58,646 nucleotides of DNA from Acidovorax sp. CF316 (GCF_000276605.1 NZ_AKJX01000221.1:1-58646); one strand, 5' to 3'. Counted from the stretch's first letter, positions 1-8,617 are shown. Program-made: numbers and translations. Notes: a model not told the origin generated them from the letters alone.

Positions 1-226
1 CCGCGGCGGCCGCCAGGCCAGCCGCGGCCTGAGCATCTTCGGCTTCCTCGGCGGCAGAGGTTGCAGCAGCCGCCTGCAGCTCAATCTCAGCCACGGCGGC
101 ATTCACGCCCGGCTCCAGGTCGTTTTTTTCCCAACTGTAAAAGGCCTCATAGGCCGCGTCAAAAGGGACGAGGGGATCGCCCGACTGGGGCACGGGCGGC
201 GCAGCGGGGATAGGGGTAAAAGGCAT
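1..226 (-). CDS. Phage protein, N-terminal fragment (probable tail region)
   Basis: Only the first 75 codons are inside the window; the gene runs off the left edge. The start ATG (226-224) shares an ATGA overlap with the stop of the preceding gene, which is strong evidence for translational coupling in the late operon. The visible protein begins MPFTPIPAAPPVPQSGDPLV and then becomes Ala/Glu-rich, with the look of a helical or coiled segment. I recognise no family. Its position downstream of the tape measure gene suggests a tail tip or tail fibre-associated component, but that is inference from gene order only. Confidence 0.6.
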   Translation of the reverse strand, partial: MPFTPIPAAPPVPQSGDPLVPFDAAYEAFYSWEKNDLEPGVNAAVAEIELQAAAATSAAEEAEDAQAAAGLAAAA

Positions 227-1158
227 CAGACAACTCCCTCAACATTTACAGGAACTAGAGCGAACCCCTTGCGATACCGCACGGGCGCGCTCGCCACAAA
301 ACCGAAAGCCGACAGGCCGGCATAGCCCGCCGCCTTGGACAGCACCACCCCCACGGGCCGGGACAGCAAGCCCTCCAGCTGCTGCACGGCGCCATCTGCA
401 TTGCGCAGATCCATCACCACCTCGCAGCTCAGGTCCTTGCTGCTGCCGCGCACCGTGGTGGTTACCGTGCCGTCGTCGTTGGTCTTGCGGTAGGTGTAGG
501 TTTTGGGCTTGGCCTCGGCGCCCTCAGTGGCGCCGCCGAAGTCGTAGCCCGTGCCGAACAGCGGGTACAGCACACCCCGGGCGATCAGGCCCACGGCGCG
601 CCGATTGGTGCCCGAGGCCTTGACCTTGATGGTGATCTCGGCATTGGGGCGTATGGGCAGGCCGGTGATCTGCAGGGTGGTGAGCGGCAGGCGCTTGCCC
701 CGGCCGTAGTCCCAAAACCCCTTGGCAGGCACCTTGAGGCGGTAGGCTTTGACGCCGCCGCCCGGTGGCCAGATGGACACGCCCGCGGGCGCATCCTTGA
801 CCGAGATCTCCACCTCTGCCCCCTCCAGCCCGCGCAGCATCAGGTCGCTGCAATACCGGCAGCCGAGCACGTAGACGATGTCCGCCGCCGTGCTGCTGGC
901 CTGGGTGTTGCTGTACCAGTCGAACGGGGCCCACAGGTTGGTGGGGCGCATGTCCTTCCAGCCCGTTGGGTCCACATCCGGACTGGTGGCGCTGGCGGTG
1001 GCCACGGTGCGCCGGTAGACGCGGTGCGTGGCCACCACATGGCACTCGTAGCCCACGGCATAGGTCCCCGCCGCCCATGCGGGCGTGGGGTCTTCTGCGA
1101 GGCTGGTGCCCGTGAGCAGCTGCGCTGCCGTCATCTCGATGGGGTCAAGGTAGTACAT
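226..1158 (-). CDS. Phage structural protein, probably tail
   Basis: A 310-residue protein translated directly after the tape measure gene (6-bp gap) and overlapping the next gene by an ATGA. It starts MYYLDPIEMTAAQLL. It has no signal peptide or membrane segment and is rich in aromatic and beta-prone stretches, with an early segment of the kind seen in receptor-facing tail proteins (Tyr-rich, then VDPTGW around residue 65). In lambda-like gene order the genes after the tape measure encode distal tail and baseplate parts, so a tail-tip role is the best guess. I do not recognise a named family. Confidence 0.7.
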   Translation of the reverse strand: MYYLDPIEMTAAQLLTGTSLAEDPTPAWAAGTYAVGYECHVVATHRVYRRTVATASATSPDVDPTGWKDMRPTNLWAPFDWYSNTQASSTAADIVYVLGCRYCSDLMLRGLEGAEVEISVKDAPAGVSIWPPGGGVKAYRLKVPAKGFWDYGRGKRLPLTTLQITGLPIRPNAEITIKVKASGTNRRAVGLIARGVLYPLFGTGYDFGGATEGAEAKPKTYTYRKTNDDGTVTTTVRGSSKDLSCEVVMDLRNADGAVQQLEGLLSRPVGVVLSKAAGYAGLSAFGFVASAPVRYRKGFALVPVNVEGVV

Positions 1159-1164
1159 GGTTTG

Positions 1165-4100
1165 CTATGCAGCCAGGGTTACTTCGTTCATCACATCGCT
1201 TTTCATGCTGTTGCCGCCTTCGGTAACGCGGTCCAGGATCTCGCGGGTTTCTGAGGTCTGGCTGTCGATGTTGGTGAGGGGCGCTTCCAGCGCGGACACT
1301 CGCTCGATCAACATCGCCAGCAGCGCCTCTACCCGCGCGCTGCTGCCCACCCCGTCGCCACCCACGCGCCCGTGCGCGTTGGGGTTGTAGGCGGTAGGGA
1401 TCACCATCTCGCCGCGCTGCAGCAGCGCGTAGCCTGTCTCAGGCACATAGGGCGTGCCCGCGTGAAAGATCGGCCGGCCCAGGGCCTTGGCTTCTGCCTC
1501 CAGAGTGCCGGGTGGCAGGCCAAACATCTCGTTGTACTGGGGCATGGTGTAGCCCTTGCCCTCCAGCGCATCGAGAACGCTGGCTTTGCCAGAACCACCA
1601 GGATTGGCCGCAATGACAGCCGCAGCTGCCGCCGCCATGTCCGAGGCGTCGAAGTACTCACCCGAGCTGGTCAGGCCTGCGCCCTTCGTCTTGTCGTAGA
1701 TCGCGGAGCCCGTGCCGATGATGGCTTTCGCCCCGACGTTCGAGCGGGTCTGCGACTCGCCGTTGTAGGCGGCGATCAGGGCGGCAATGGCCTCTGGCAG
1801 GGTCTTGAGCTTGCTGTCGATGCCCCGCAGCGCATCCACCTGCTCGCGTGCCCACTGCGACTGGTCGTTGAGCGCCTTGAGCTGCGCCTCGGCCGTGTCC
1901 AACTGGTCGCCGCTGGCCTCCTGCAGCCCCTTCAGCTCGTTGGCCACCACCAGGCGCTGAAAGTCCGCCTCGGCCTGGGTCGCGTACTGCGTTGCGGCGA
2001 AGCCCTGGCCCACGGCCGCGATGGCGTCAGACAGCTTTTGACCATCTGGCAGCTCACCGCCGGCACGCACGCTGGCCAGGGCCTGGGTGATGAAGGCCCG
2101 GCCCTCCTGGCCCTGGAACTTGGCAACCTCGTCCACCTGGCTGAAGAACGACTTGGCACCGTCCTCCGCCGCCTGGAACACTGCACGCGTGGCGTCGATC
2201 ACCCCCTGCAGCCTTTCGCGCTCCTTGTCTGCGGCGCGTTCGTAAGCGGCCATGGCAGCATCTGTCTTGCCGGCTGCTGCGTCGATCAGCGCGAGCGAAT
2301 CGGCTCGCAGCTTGGCCAGCGCATCGAGCTGGGCCTGGGCCGCAGCCTTGATGCCCTCGATGTAGGCCCGCGTGGCCATGTTGCCGTCGTACAGCGTCTC
2401 GATCTCTTTGCGGCGCACTTCGTCCAGGCCAGCGAACTGGGCCATGTACTGGGTGCGCTCCAAGGCCTTGGCGCCCTTCTCATCACCCTGCGCCCGCAAC
2501 ACCTCCACGGCCAGGCTGTCGCGGTCGCTGGTGAGCGACTTCACAGCGTTTTGGTAGCTCTGGGTCAGCTCATCAATCGCATTGCCCAGGTCCTGGACGG
2601 CAGGGGCCGCAGCCTCAGAAGACTGGAACAGCCACGCGATGCCGTTGGCCCACTCCATCGCGTCGCCATACAGCTCGGGGTTGCTGACCAGCGAGTTGAC
2701 CGCATCCACCACCGCCTGCGTGTTGCCGGTGTTGGCCACCTGCAGGATGCCCTCAGCCGTGATGCCCTGCAGGCCCAGGCGTTCGGCTGAGCGCGCTGCA
2801 GAGCGTGCAGCCGCCTCGCGCCGCTTGTCATCGCTGTAGAAGTTCTGCAGGAACGCATTGCTTTGCGTCGTGAACCGCTCCAACCCGCCGAAGGCTTCAA
2901 TGAAGTCGTCGGCAAAGTCGGCCAGCGCCAGGCTGCCTTGGTGGATGCCAAAGCCCAGGGCGTCGCTCGCCTCGTTGAGCGTGTGGAAGCTGGTGGACAG
3001 GCGGGTCAGCGTCTCGAATGCCGTTTCGCCCGCCTTCGCATACTCGCTGGCTACATACCGTGTGCGCGTGACCTGGTCGACCTGCAGGTCGTAGACCTGC
3101 TCCGTCGTGTCGGTCAGCTGCGAGACCAGCGTGGAGTTGACCACGTCGATGGTCTCGGTAATCCACGTGCCCAGCACCTGCCGGGCCATGCCGGTGCCAG
3201 CGTCACCGAATACCTTGGCGATCTTCTCGCTGATCTGCTGTTCGTTGAGGTCCTTGAAATTGAGATCTTCAGGCTTTAGCGCAACAGTCCAGTCCTTGAG
3301 CTTGTCGCCCGCCAGGCCCAGGCTGTTGGCCATGTCCACGGCGCTCTTGCGCACCGCCACGTAGCCCTTTTGGATCTCGTCCGATTGCCGCTTGCTGCTG
3401 GCCGCGAGGTTCTCGATCTCTTCGAGGTACTCGGGCGTCTGCATGGCCTGAGTGCCGTTGAACTCTGTGCCGTAGGGACTGCCCACCAGCGTGCCCTTGC
3501 CGCCCTGTTCCTTGAGCTTGGCAACGTATTCCTGGTCGCGTTTCTTGAGGTCCTCGTACCAATCCAGCGGATTGACGCGGCGGTACTCGGGGCCCATCAG
3601 CACCGTGCCGGGCTTGCGGGTGTTTTCCCAAGGGGTCAGGTCGTCGCCGCCCAGCGTGCCGGTCAGGCCCGTGCCCACCACCTCGCGCTTGCGGTTGACG
3701 CCGATGGCGTTGGCGATGGCGTAGGCGATCATTACCCACATGCCGGCAGCGCCCAGGGCGCCCATGCCGCCGCCGCCAGCGCCAGTGGCGGTGTAGGTGC
3801 CGCCTTGGCCAACAACACCGGAGCCCACGCCGCCAAACGAACCGACGTTTGTCGCGGGCAGTGCACTCAGGCCGTTGGCCGCAGATGCAGCATTCGATGC
3901 AGCAAGACCGGCACTGCTGCCGCCCAGCCCGAATGCATTGCCAATGGATCCAAGCACGCCCTGCCCGCTGGTCAGGCCGGAGTAGCCCGAATACAGCGAG
4001 CTGCCCATGCTGAAGAGGCTGCCAAGACCCCCAGCCCCGCCAGCAGCGCCCCCGCCGATGCCCACCATCTGCAGGAGCCCGCCCACGACCTGGTTCATGG

Positions 4101-6306
4101 CAGCATCGATCACCATGCGGAAGGGCTTGCGCAGCAGTTGCTCCTGCAGCACCTCGCGCATCTTCTTGCCGCCGGCCTCGGAGCCGTCACGGATGCCCAC
4201 CTCTACGGCATCGCCCAGGCCTCGGCCGGTGTCGTCGATCCAGCGGTCAATCTCCTCCTTCGCGCGAAGGTTGTCGTCGCGCGTCTTGTCGCGGCGGTCC
4301 TTGGCGTTGATGCGGTCGGCCTCGGTGTCGAGCGCGTTGATCTCGCTCGTGATCCGGTTCCACTCGTCGGACCCTTCGTAGTACCCGGTGGAGCCGTCGC
4401 GCTTCTCACGCAAGCGCGCAACGCGCACGCGGTTGATGGCCTCGGCCAGGCTGATGTTGTGCCGCTCGGCCAGGGCCAGGGCCTCCTCCTCCTGGTCCAT
4501 GGCCGCAATGCGGTCCTCGATGCCCTTCACCGTTTGGGTGCTGAGCTGGGCCTGTGACTCCAGCCACTTCTCGATGCCATCTACCTCCTTGTTGTAGGCA
4601 TCGACGCGCTGTTTGGCCGCCTCCGTGGCGGTCTTGATGTCCTCGGCTTCCTGCTTGCGCTGTGCCTGCATAAAGGGCTGCTTTTCGAGCAGCTTCTTTT
4701 GCGCTTCGGTGAGCTGGTCAATCGACATCCTGCCGCCGCGATAGGCAGCATTCAACTTCTCCCAGTCGTCGGCAAACGAACCCGACAAGCCTGCCAGCTC
4801 GGCCAGCAGTTTGGCTTCCTCCTGCAGTGCCTTCTTGCGTTCGTCGGCCGCCTTCTTGGCGGCGGCTTCACCGGCTGCGATCTCGGCCGCCGTCTTGGGC
4901 GTCTTGATGCTGGGCTTGTCTTTGGGCCCATCCTTTGCAGCGTCAGGAGCGGGTGCTGGCCCATTCAATAGCTCCGAGACCCTGGCACTGGCTTCTGTCG
5001 CCGCTTTCGAGGTGGCCTGGATCTGCGCACGAAGGCTTTCCACCCGGCGCTGCGCCATTGCGCTTTTTGGGTCAAGGTCAGCCGTAGTGCGTGCCCCGGT
5101 AAGCAGCAAATCCAGACGTTTGAGTTCTGCGGCCTGGGCCTTGGCATCAGACATTGCCGTGCCGAGCTTGTCGGTACCCAAGGCAATGGAGCCAAACTCC
5201 CGCAGGCCACGCCACACCGCCAGCAACGCGCCGCCTTCCTTGGCACCCTTGCCCATCGCATCGATGATCTGCGTGAGGCCTGGCAGCATCTTCTCGACCA
5301 GGTCGCGCGACAGGTCGTTGCTGGTGGCCTTGAGGTCGAAGATCTTCTTGTTGAATGCCTCCGCAGCATCCGTCTGGCTGGTGAACCGCTTGGCGGTCAA
5401 CTCAGTCTTTTCCGCCAAGTCGGTTAGGAACGGCGCGGCCTCTTTCACGCTCTTGCCAAACAGGTCCTGGATCAGCCGGGCCTTATTGGCATCGTCGGCA
5501 AACCCAGCCAGTGCTACAGCCACAACGCGCAGGGCCTCGGCAGGGTCGAGCTTCTTGAGCGCGTCTGCCTCCAGGCCAATGGCCTTGATGGCGTTGGCGA
5601 TATCGCTCTTGGGCGTGGCCTTGCTCAACACATCGTTGAACTTGACCAGGATGCTGCCCACGGTCTCGAACGAAGCGCCCGTGCGGCGGCCCACGTCCTC
5701 CAAGGCGCTGATGTTCTCGATGCTGGCGCCGGTGGCGTCCTTGATGTCGTTGAGCGCGTCCACGCCATCGTTGATGTGCTGCACCCAGGCCGCCAGGGCG
5801 CCGAGTGACAGGCCCGAGGCCAGGGCCAGCAGCTGGCCGCGCGCGAAGTCTGCGGCCGTGCCCAGCACGTTGATGCGCTTGGCCAGCTGGTCATGGCCCT
5901 GGCCTGCGGCTGCGGCGCTGTCGCCCAGCTTCTTGTTGGCACGGGCAGCGGCTTCCGCCTTGTCCCTGGCTGCGTCGAGCTGGTCCAGCAGCGGCTTGAG
6001 CGCGGCGAGGTCGCCGCCGCGCATTTTGATCAGGCTTTCCTGGTACTGGCGGGAGGACTTGCTGCCGGCCTCGAATGCGGCAATCTGGCGCTGCAGGCTG
6101 GCCTGCATTGCACGGGTGGCGCTCTCGACCTTCTTGGCGGCGTTGTCGCTGCCGCCGCCAATCTTCTCGATGCCCTCGCTACCTTCTTTGCCCGAGCGTT
6201 TCACGTCCTCGGACATTCCCTTCACGTCGCGCTTGATCTGCTCCAGGCCGGGCTTTACGGCGGTGGCGTCCACGCCAAATTTCAGATCTGCCTTGCGTTC
6301 TGTCAT
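1165..6306 (-). CDS. Phage tail tape measure protein
   Basis: This 1,713-residue protein is by far the largest in the late operon, as expected for the ruler that sets tail length and is threaded through the tail tube. The N-terminal half is highly charged and heptad-rich (coiled coil, residues about 10-160 and 450-720). A Gly/Ala-rich hydrophobic centre (about 780-900) includes a membrane-like stretch around MWVMIAYAIANAIGV, followed by more helical repeats. An upstream in-frame TTG (6318) would add four residues, but the ATG at 6306 sits just behind a GGGG run and is preferred. The gene follows the G/GT chaperones as in lambda, except that a small membrane-protein gene and two terminators are inserted between them. 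Confidence 0.93.
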   Translation of the reverse strand: MTERKADLKFGVDATAVKPGLEQIKRDVKGMSEDVKRSGKEGSEGIEKIGGGSDNAAKKVESATRAMQASLQRQIAAFEAGSKSSRQYQESLIKMRGGDLAALKPLLDQLDAARDKAEAAARANKKLGDSAAAAGQGHDQLAKRINVLGTAADFARGQLLALASGLSLGALAAWVQHINDGVDALNDIKDATGASIENISALEDVGRRTGASFETVGSILVKFNDVLSKATPKSDIANAIKAIGLEADALKKLDPAEALRVVAVALAGFADDANKARLIQDLFGKSVKEAAPFLTDLAEKTELTAKRFTSQTDAAEAFNKKIFDLKATSNDLSRDLVEKMLPGLTQIIDAMGKGAKEGGALLAVWRGLREFGSIALGTDKLGTAMSDAKAQAAELKRLDLLLTGARTTADLDPKSAMAQRRVESLRAQIQATSKAATEASARVSELLNGPAPAPDAAKDGPKDKPSIKTPKTAAEIAAGEAAAKKAADERKKALQEEAKLLAELAGLSGSFADDWEKLNAAYRGGRMSIDQLTEAQKKLLEKQPFMQAQRKQEAEDIKTATEAAKQRVDAYNKEVDGIEKWLESQAQLSTQTVKGIEDRIAAMDQEEEALALAERHNISLAEAINRVRVARLREKRDGSTGYYEGSDEWNRITSEINALDTEADRINAKDRRDKTRDDNLRAKEEIDRWIDDTGRGLGDAVEVGIRDGSEAGGKKMREVLQEQLLRKPFRMVIDAAMNQVVGGLLQMVGIGGGAAGGAGGLGSLFSMGSSLYSGYSGLTSGQGVLGSIGNAFGLGGSSAGLAASNAASAANGLSALPATNVGSFGGVGSGVVGQGGTYTATGAGGGGMGALGAAGMWVMIAYAIANAIGVNRKREVVGTGLTGTLGGDDLTPWENTRKPGTVLMGPEYRRVNPLDWYEDLKKRDQEYVAKLKEQGGKGTLVGSPYGTEFNGTQAMQTPEYLEEIENLAASSKRQSDEIQKGYVAVRKSAVDMANSLGLAGDKLKDWTVALKPEDLNFKDLNEQQISEKIAKVFGDAGTGMARQVLGTWITETIDVVNSTLVSQLTDTTEQVYDLQVDQVTRTRYVASEYAKAGETAFETLTRLSTSFHTLNEASDALGFGIHQGSLALADFADDFIEAFGGLERFTTQSNAFLQNFYSDDKRREAAARSAARSAERLGLQGITAEGILQVANTGNTQAVVDAVNSLVSNPELYGDAMEWANGIAWLFQSSEAAAPAVQDLGNAIDELTQSYQNAVKSLTSDRDSLAVEVLRAQGDEKGAKALERTQYMAQFAGLDEVRRKEIETLYDGNMATRAYIEGIKAAAQAQLDALAKLRADSLALIDAAAGKTDAAMAAYERAADKERERLQGVIDATRAVFQAAEDGAKSFFSQVDEVAKFQGQEGRAFITQALASVRAGGELPDGQKLSDAIAAVGQGFAATQYATQAEADFQRLVVANELKGLQEASGDQLDTAEAQLKALNDQSQWAREQVDALRGIDSKLKTLPEAIAALIAAYNGESQTRSNVGAKAIIGTGSAIYDKTKGAGLTSSGEYFDASDMAAAAAAVIAANPGGSGKASVLDALEGKGYTMPQYNEMFGLPPGTLEAEAKALGRPIFHAGTPYVPETGYALLQRGEMVIPTAYNPNAHGRVGGDGVGSSARVEALLAMLIERVSALEAPLTNIDSQTSETREILDRVTEGGNSMKSDVMNEVTLAA

Positions 6307-6316
6307 GGGGCACCCC

Positions 6317-6352
6317 AAAAGGAAAAGGCCCCGCGACCGAAGCCGGGGGGCC
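6317..6352 (-). terminator. Second of two tandem terminators before the tape measure gene
   Basis: Read on the minus strand, a GGCCCC...GGGGCC stem around a TTCG-containing loop is followed by TTTTCCTTTT, ending 10 bases before the tape measure ATG. It lies just downstream of the stronger hairpin at 6356-6385. Late transcription must read through both, which fits a Q-antiterminated operon. Confidence 0.55.
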
Positions 6353-6355
6353 AGA

Positions 6356-6385
6356 AAATAAAAAAGGCTCGCCGAAGCGAGCCTT
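6356..6385 (-). terminator. Strong intrinsic terminator after the small membrane-protein gene
   Basis: A perfect 9-bp stem, AAGGCTCGC / GCGAGCCTT, closes a four-base loop (CGAA on plus, the stable TTCG tetraloop on minus) and is followed on the minus strand by TTTTTATTTT. It directly follows the stop of the 75-residue membrane protein gene at 6408. Confidence 0.85.
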
Positions 6386-6407
6386 AAATTATTAAGTCGA
6401 TTAAATG

Positions 6408-6635
6408 TTATTTATCGCTCTTATTGCTCACATGCCGGGAAACGATCCAGAGCACAAGAAGCGCTGCAATGATCACCAACCCCAACAAGCCGGCAAACTC
6501 AGCGGTATTAACCGCGATAGCCATCAAATAACCGAAAAGCAGGATGACCGCGAGTGCAATGGCAGAAACAGGTTGATTGCAAAGAGCAGCAAAGAACCCA
6601 TTAATAGCATGAACAGCGAGTTTCAGATAGTTCAT
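6408..6635 (-). CDS. Small two-helix membrane protein (moron candidate)
   Basis: The 75-residue product starts MNYLKLAVHAINGFFAAL and contains two hydrophobic helices (about 22-42 and 47-65) ending in a short basic tail, so it is an inner-membrane protein. A clear AAGGA box sits 5 bases before the ATG. The DNA is AT-richer than the flanking tail genes, and the gene is closed by tandem terminators, the usual signature of an independently expressed cargo gene set between the tail chaperones and the tape measure. Superinfection exclusion or another lysogen-benefit role is plausible but unproven. Two-helix phage holins look similar; the position away from lysis genes argues against that. Confidence 0.72.
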   Translation of the reverse strand: MNYLKLAVHAINGFFAALCNQPVSAIALAVILLFGYLMAIAVNTAEFAGLLGLVIIAALLVLWIVSRHVSNKSDK

Positions 6636-6778
6636 GATTTCCTTCGAACGTAGTTGACCAAGATCTACGCCCGCGAGTGCGAGGTAGGTGCGGCCAACGG
6701 CGTTGCACGTCAGAAGGAAAAAGGGGGACAGCTGGGTTGAACATGGCTACCTACCAAATGCGGCCAATGTTCATGCCT

Positions 6779-7099
6779 TCAAGAGCTCTCGTTCAAATGT
6801 TCCAGCGCCGCCCGCTCGATCACCTGCAGGTCCGCAAAGATCGCATCGCGCTGCTCATCGGTTTTGCCTCGGTACATGCGGTCCAGTGTGGCGAACACGG
6901 CCGGGTAGTCCAGGCCGGTAGCACCGCCCATGCCCACGCGCCACTGCGTGCTGACACTGCAGAACAGCAGGCAGGCGTCCACGTGCTCGGGCCAGACCTC
7001 CACGTCCTTCTCGGGGAAGTCACTCGGCCGCATGCCCCACGCGGCCAGCTCCTTTTCGTCGGGCGGCTTCTGGTAGGGGGCGCGGCCGATGGCCTTCAG
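6779..7099 (-). CDS. Tail assembly chaperone, T extension made by -1 frameshift
   Basis: This open frame has no convincing start of its own. It continues gene G after a -1 slip at 7105-7099, giving 106 extra residues that begin LKAIGRAPYQKPPDEKELA. The full G-T product would be 297 residues. The T part resembles the DUF1799-type proteins that follow the major tail protein in many siphophages (AWGM..SDFPEKDVEVWPEH, then Q-W-R-V-G-M-G-G). In lambda the equivalent fusion, gpGT, binds the tape measure protein and tail tube subunits during assembly and is absent from the virion. Confidence 0.85.
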   Translation of the reverse strand: MKAIGRAPYQKPPDEKELAAWGMRPSDFPEKDVEVWPEHVDACLLFCSVSTQWRVGMGGATGLDYPAVFATLDRMYRGKTDEQRDAIFADLQVIERAALEHLNESS

Positions 7100-7671
7100 T
7101 TTCCCAGGCGCAGGCCCTCCCGGGTTTCGTTGTAGGCCTTGAACACGGCCTCGGCGGCACCGGGGTAGCTGTCGCACATGTCGGTGAGCGCGGCCACGTC
7201 GAGCGGTTCGCCAAGGTCCCAACCAGTGACGATCTGCACGATCAACTCGGCGCTGTGTTTGGCACGAAGGGCGGCGATGTCGCTTTCCTTCACTGGCTTG
7301 ATCAGGGCGGTAATGGCGGCTTCCTTCGCGTCCGCATCGGAGATGTCAGCCGCCTCTGCACTGGCCTTCTTGCCGAAGTACTTGCGAGCGGGAGCAGAAA
7401 GCGGCTGGGTCGCCGGATCGGCAACTACAGCGGCCGGCTGGCTTGCCTGCTCGGCGGCATAGGCCTGCTCCGCCTCCTGGCGCGCTGCATCAAACAGCGC
7501 CTGCACGGTCTTGCCGATGGCGTCGGCGTGCTGCTCGCGCAGCTTGGCCCATACGGTGGAAGGCAGGTGGCGGGCGTCGAAGTTCACTTCGTCGAGACCG
7601 TGGGGGGTGGGCACCTCCACCTTGAGCGCGAACGACTTCGGGGTGGACTTGCCGATAACGAGTTTGGCCAT
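7096..7671 (-). CDS. Tail assembly chaperone (lambda gpG-like)
   Basis: The 191-residue protein begins MAKLVIGKSTPKSFALKVEV and has a beta-rich N-terminus, a helical middle with many Ala and Glu residues, and a C-terminal helical domain (SDIAALRAKHSAELIVQIVTG). Size and position between the tail tube gene and the tape measure match phage tail assembly chaperones. The chaperone normally exists in two forms; here the shorter form ends at this stop and the longer arises by frameshift. Such proteins coat and solubilise the tape measure protein before the tube polymerises and are not part of the finished tail. Confidence 0.88.
   Translation of the reverse strand: MAKLVIGKSTPKSFALKVEVPTPHGLDEVNFDARHLPSTVWAKLREQHADAIGKTVQALFDAARQEAEQAYAAEQASQPAAVVADPATQPLSAPARKYFGKKASAEAADISDADAKEAAITALIKPVKESDIAALRAKHSAELIVQIVTGWDLGEPLDVAALTDMCDSYPGAAEAVFKAYNETREGLRLGN
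7099..7105 (-). promoter_or_regulatory. Programmed -1 frameshift site GGGAAAC
   Basis: On the minus strand the last sense codons of gene G read CTG GGA AAC TGA. This places the slippery heptamer G GGA AAC (pattern X XXY YYZ) in the right phase immediately before the stop. Slipping back one base enters the 106-codon frame that encodes the T domain. A short GGCC-ATC-GGCC hairpin begins 7 bases after the heptamer and could stimulate slipping. Confidence 0.9.
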
Positions 7672-7794
7672 GGTGTTGAATCTTTCGAGGGAGGGTATGC
7701 AAACGACAAAAGCCCGTGCCCAGCCCTGCCGCCCCCTCGAAGGAGCGAACAGAGCCGGGCCGGTGCATGGTGTGGCCGCGTTGCGGCCGGGGGA

Positions 7795-8436
7795 TCAGTA
7801 GCGCGTGGGGCGCCCTTGCAGGGAGATGGTGGCGCGCACCTGCATCACGCTGCCCTTGGTGAGGGTGGGCGTCTCGTTGAACGAGATGTAGCCGTTGTAA
7901 AGCAGCACGGCGCCGTTGGGCAGGGTCACCTTGATGGCGCGGATGGCGCGCGCCTCGCCAGCAGCCTTCAGGGCGATGTAGCCAGGCAGCGTGGGATCGT
8001 CGCCAATGCCGATCTGGATCGACTGGGCGCTGGTCACCGTGGGCAGCTGGCGCTCGTAGTCCTCCTCCAGGAAGGAGAAGTTGGCGAACTGCTGGTCACC
8101 GCCCGAGGTGGTGAATTCCAGGATCTGCGGGATCTGCGTCCAGGCCGTGATCTCGCGCAGGCTGCCGATGCCCGTGCCTGCGGCGAAGCGGTTCGTGTCG
8201 GTCGTGTCGATGCCCGTCACGTCCAGCGCGTTGGTGGCCACGTTGGAGGCCTTGAAAACGCGGTCGCTGATCTTCTGCCAGCCCGACTTGAGCTCGTAGA
8301 AGGCACCGTTGAGCAGGCCGTGCGCGGCCGAGGTGATCACCCCCGGGTTGGCGTTGGTGATGGCGGTCACGGTCTTGACCGAGCCGTAGGTGGTTGCAAT
8401 GGCGACTGTTGCGCCGTCAGGGAGAGATACAGCCAT
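7795..8436 (-). CDS. Major tail tube protein
   Basis: I start this gene at the ATG at 8436 (MAVSLPDGATVAIATTYGSV, 213 residues) because the upstream extension to 8592 crosses hairpins and palindromes and codes for an unlikely basic peptide. The protein is beta-rich with a mid-section VTGIDTTDTNRFAAGTGIG and a C-terminal half with alternating hydrophobic strands ending RATISLQGRPTRY. This matches gpV-like tube proteins that stack as hexamers to form the siphophage tail. A 158-bp untranslated leader with two hairpins and two palindromes precedes it, suggesting separate control of this abundant protein. Confidence 0.85.
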   Translation of the reverse strand: MAVSLPDGATVAIATTYGSVKTVTAITNANPGVITSAAHGLLNGAFYELKSGWQKISDRVFKASNVATNALDVTGIDTTDTNRFAAGTGIGSLREITAWTQIPQILEFTTSGGDQQFANFSFLEEDYERQLPTVTSAQSIQIGIGDDPTLPGYIALKAAGEARAIRAIKVTLPNGAVLLYNGYISFNETPTLTKGSVMQVRATISLQGRPTRY

Positions 8437-8464
8437 GATGGCCCTTTCAAGTGGTGTGCAAGAT

Positions 8465-8499
8465 GCCCGCAAGGGGCGGTGGTGAACGCCCTTGCGGGC
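8465..8499 (-). terminator. Hairpin upstream of the tail tube gene
   Basis: Arms GCCCGCAAGG(G)GCG and CGCCCTTGCGGGC form a 13-bp stem with one bulged base. It lies between the strong terminator at 8500-8535 and the tube gene start. No U-tract follows, so it could be a leader structure protecting the tube mRNA rather than a terminator. Confidence 0.5.
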
Positions 8500-8535
8500 A
8501 ACAGAAAGGCCCTGCAGGTTTGCGCCTGCAGGGCC
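8500..8535 (-). terminator. Intrinsic terminator before the tail tube gene
   Basis: A perfect 11-bp stem, GGCCCTGCAGG / CCTGCAGGGCC, with a six-base loop is followed on the minus strand by TTTCTGTT. It separates the head-completion genes from the tail tube gene and must be read through by antiterminated late transcripts. Confidence 0.75.
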
Positions 8536-8550
8536 TTGCTCGGATGGCCT

Positions 8551-8566
8551 GTGCAGACGTGTGCAC
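8551..8566. repeat. 16-bp prophage palindrome, copy 1
   Basis: GTGCAGACGTGTGCAC matches the consensus GTGCASACGTSTGCAC. The dyad extends outward to 8548-8569 with one mismatched pair. It lies between the DUF3168-like gene and the tail tube gene, 20 bp from copy 2. Confidence 0.8.
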
Positions 8567-8586
8567 AGGGCCGTGTGGTGGGTGCT

Positions 8587-8602
8587 GTACACACGTGTGC
8601 AC
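8587..8602. repeat. 16-bp prophage palindrome, copy 2
   Basis: GTACACACGTGTGCAC differs from the consensus by one base and is extended to a 22-bp dyad at 8584-8605. It lies 16 bp after the stop of the head-tail completion gene at 8618. Confidence 0.75.
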
Positions 8603-8617
8603 AGCGCGCTGGGTGCG

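Noticed and set aside
1372..2790. 472-codon plus-strand frame, with similar frames at 3370-4557 and 4811-6361
   Set aside because: All are antisense to the tape measure gene and show no family features.
8437..8592. N-terminal extension of the tail tube protein
   Set aside because: It would cross two strong hairpins and a palindrome and encode a basic, low-complexity peptide unlike tube proteins.
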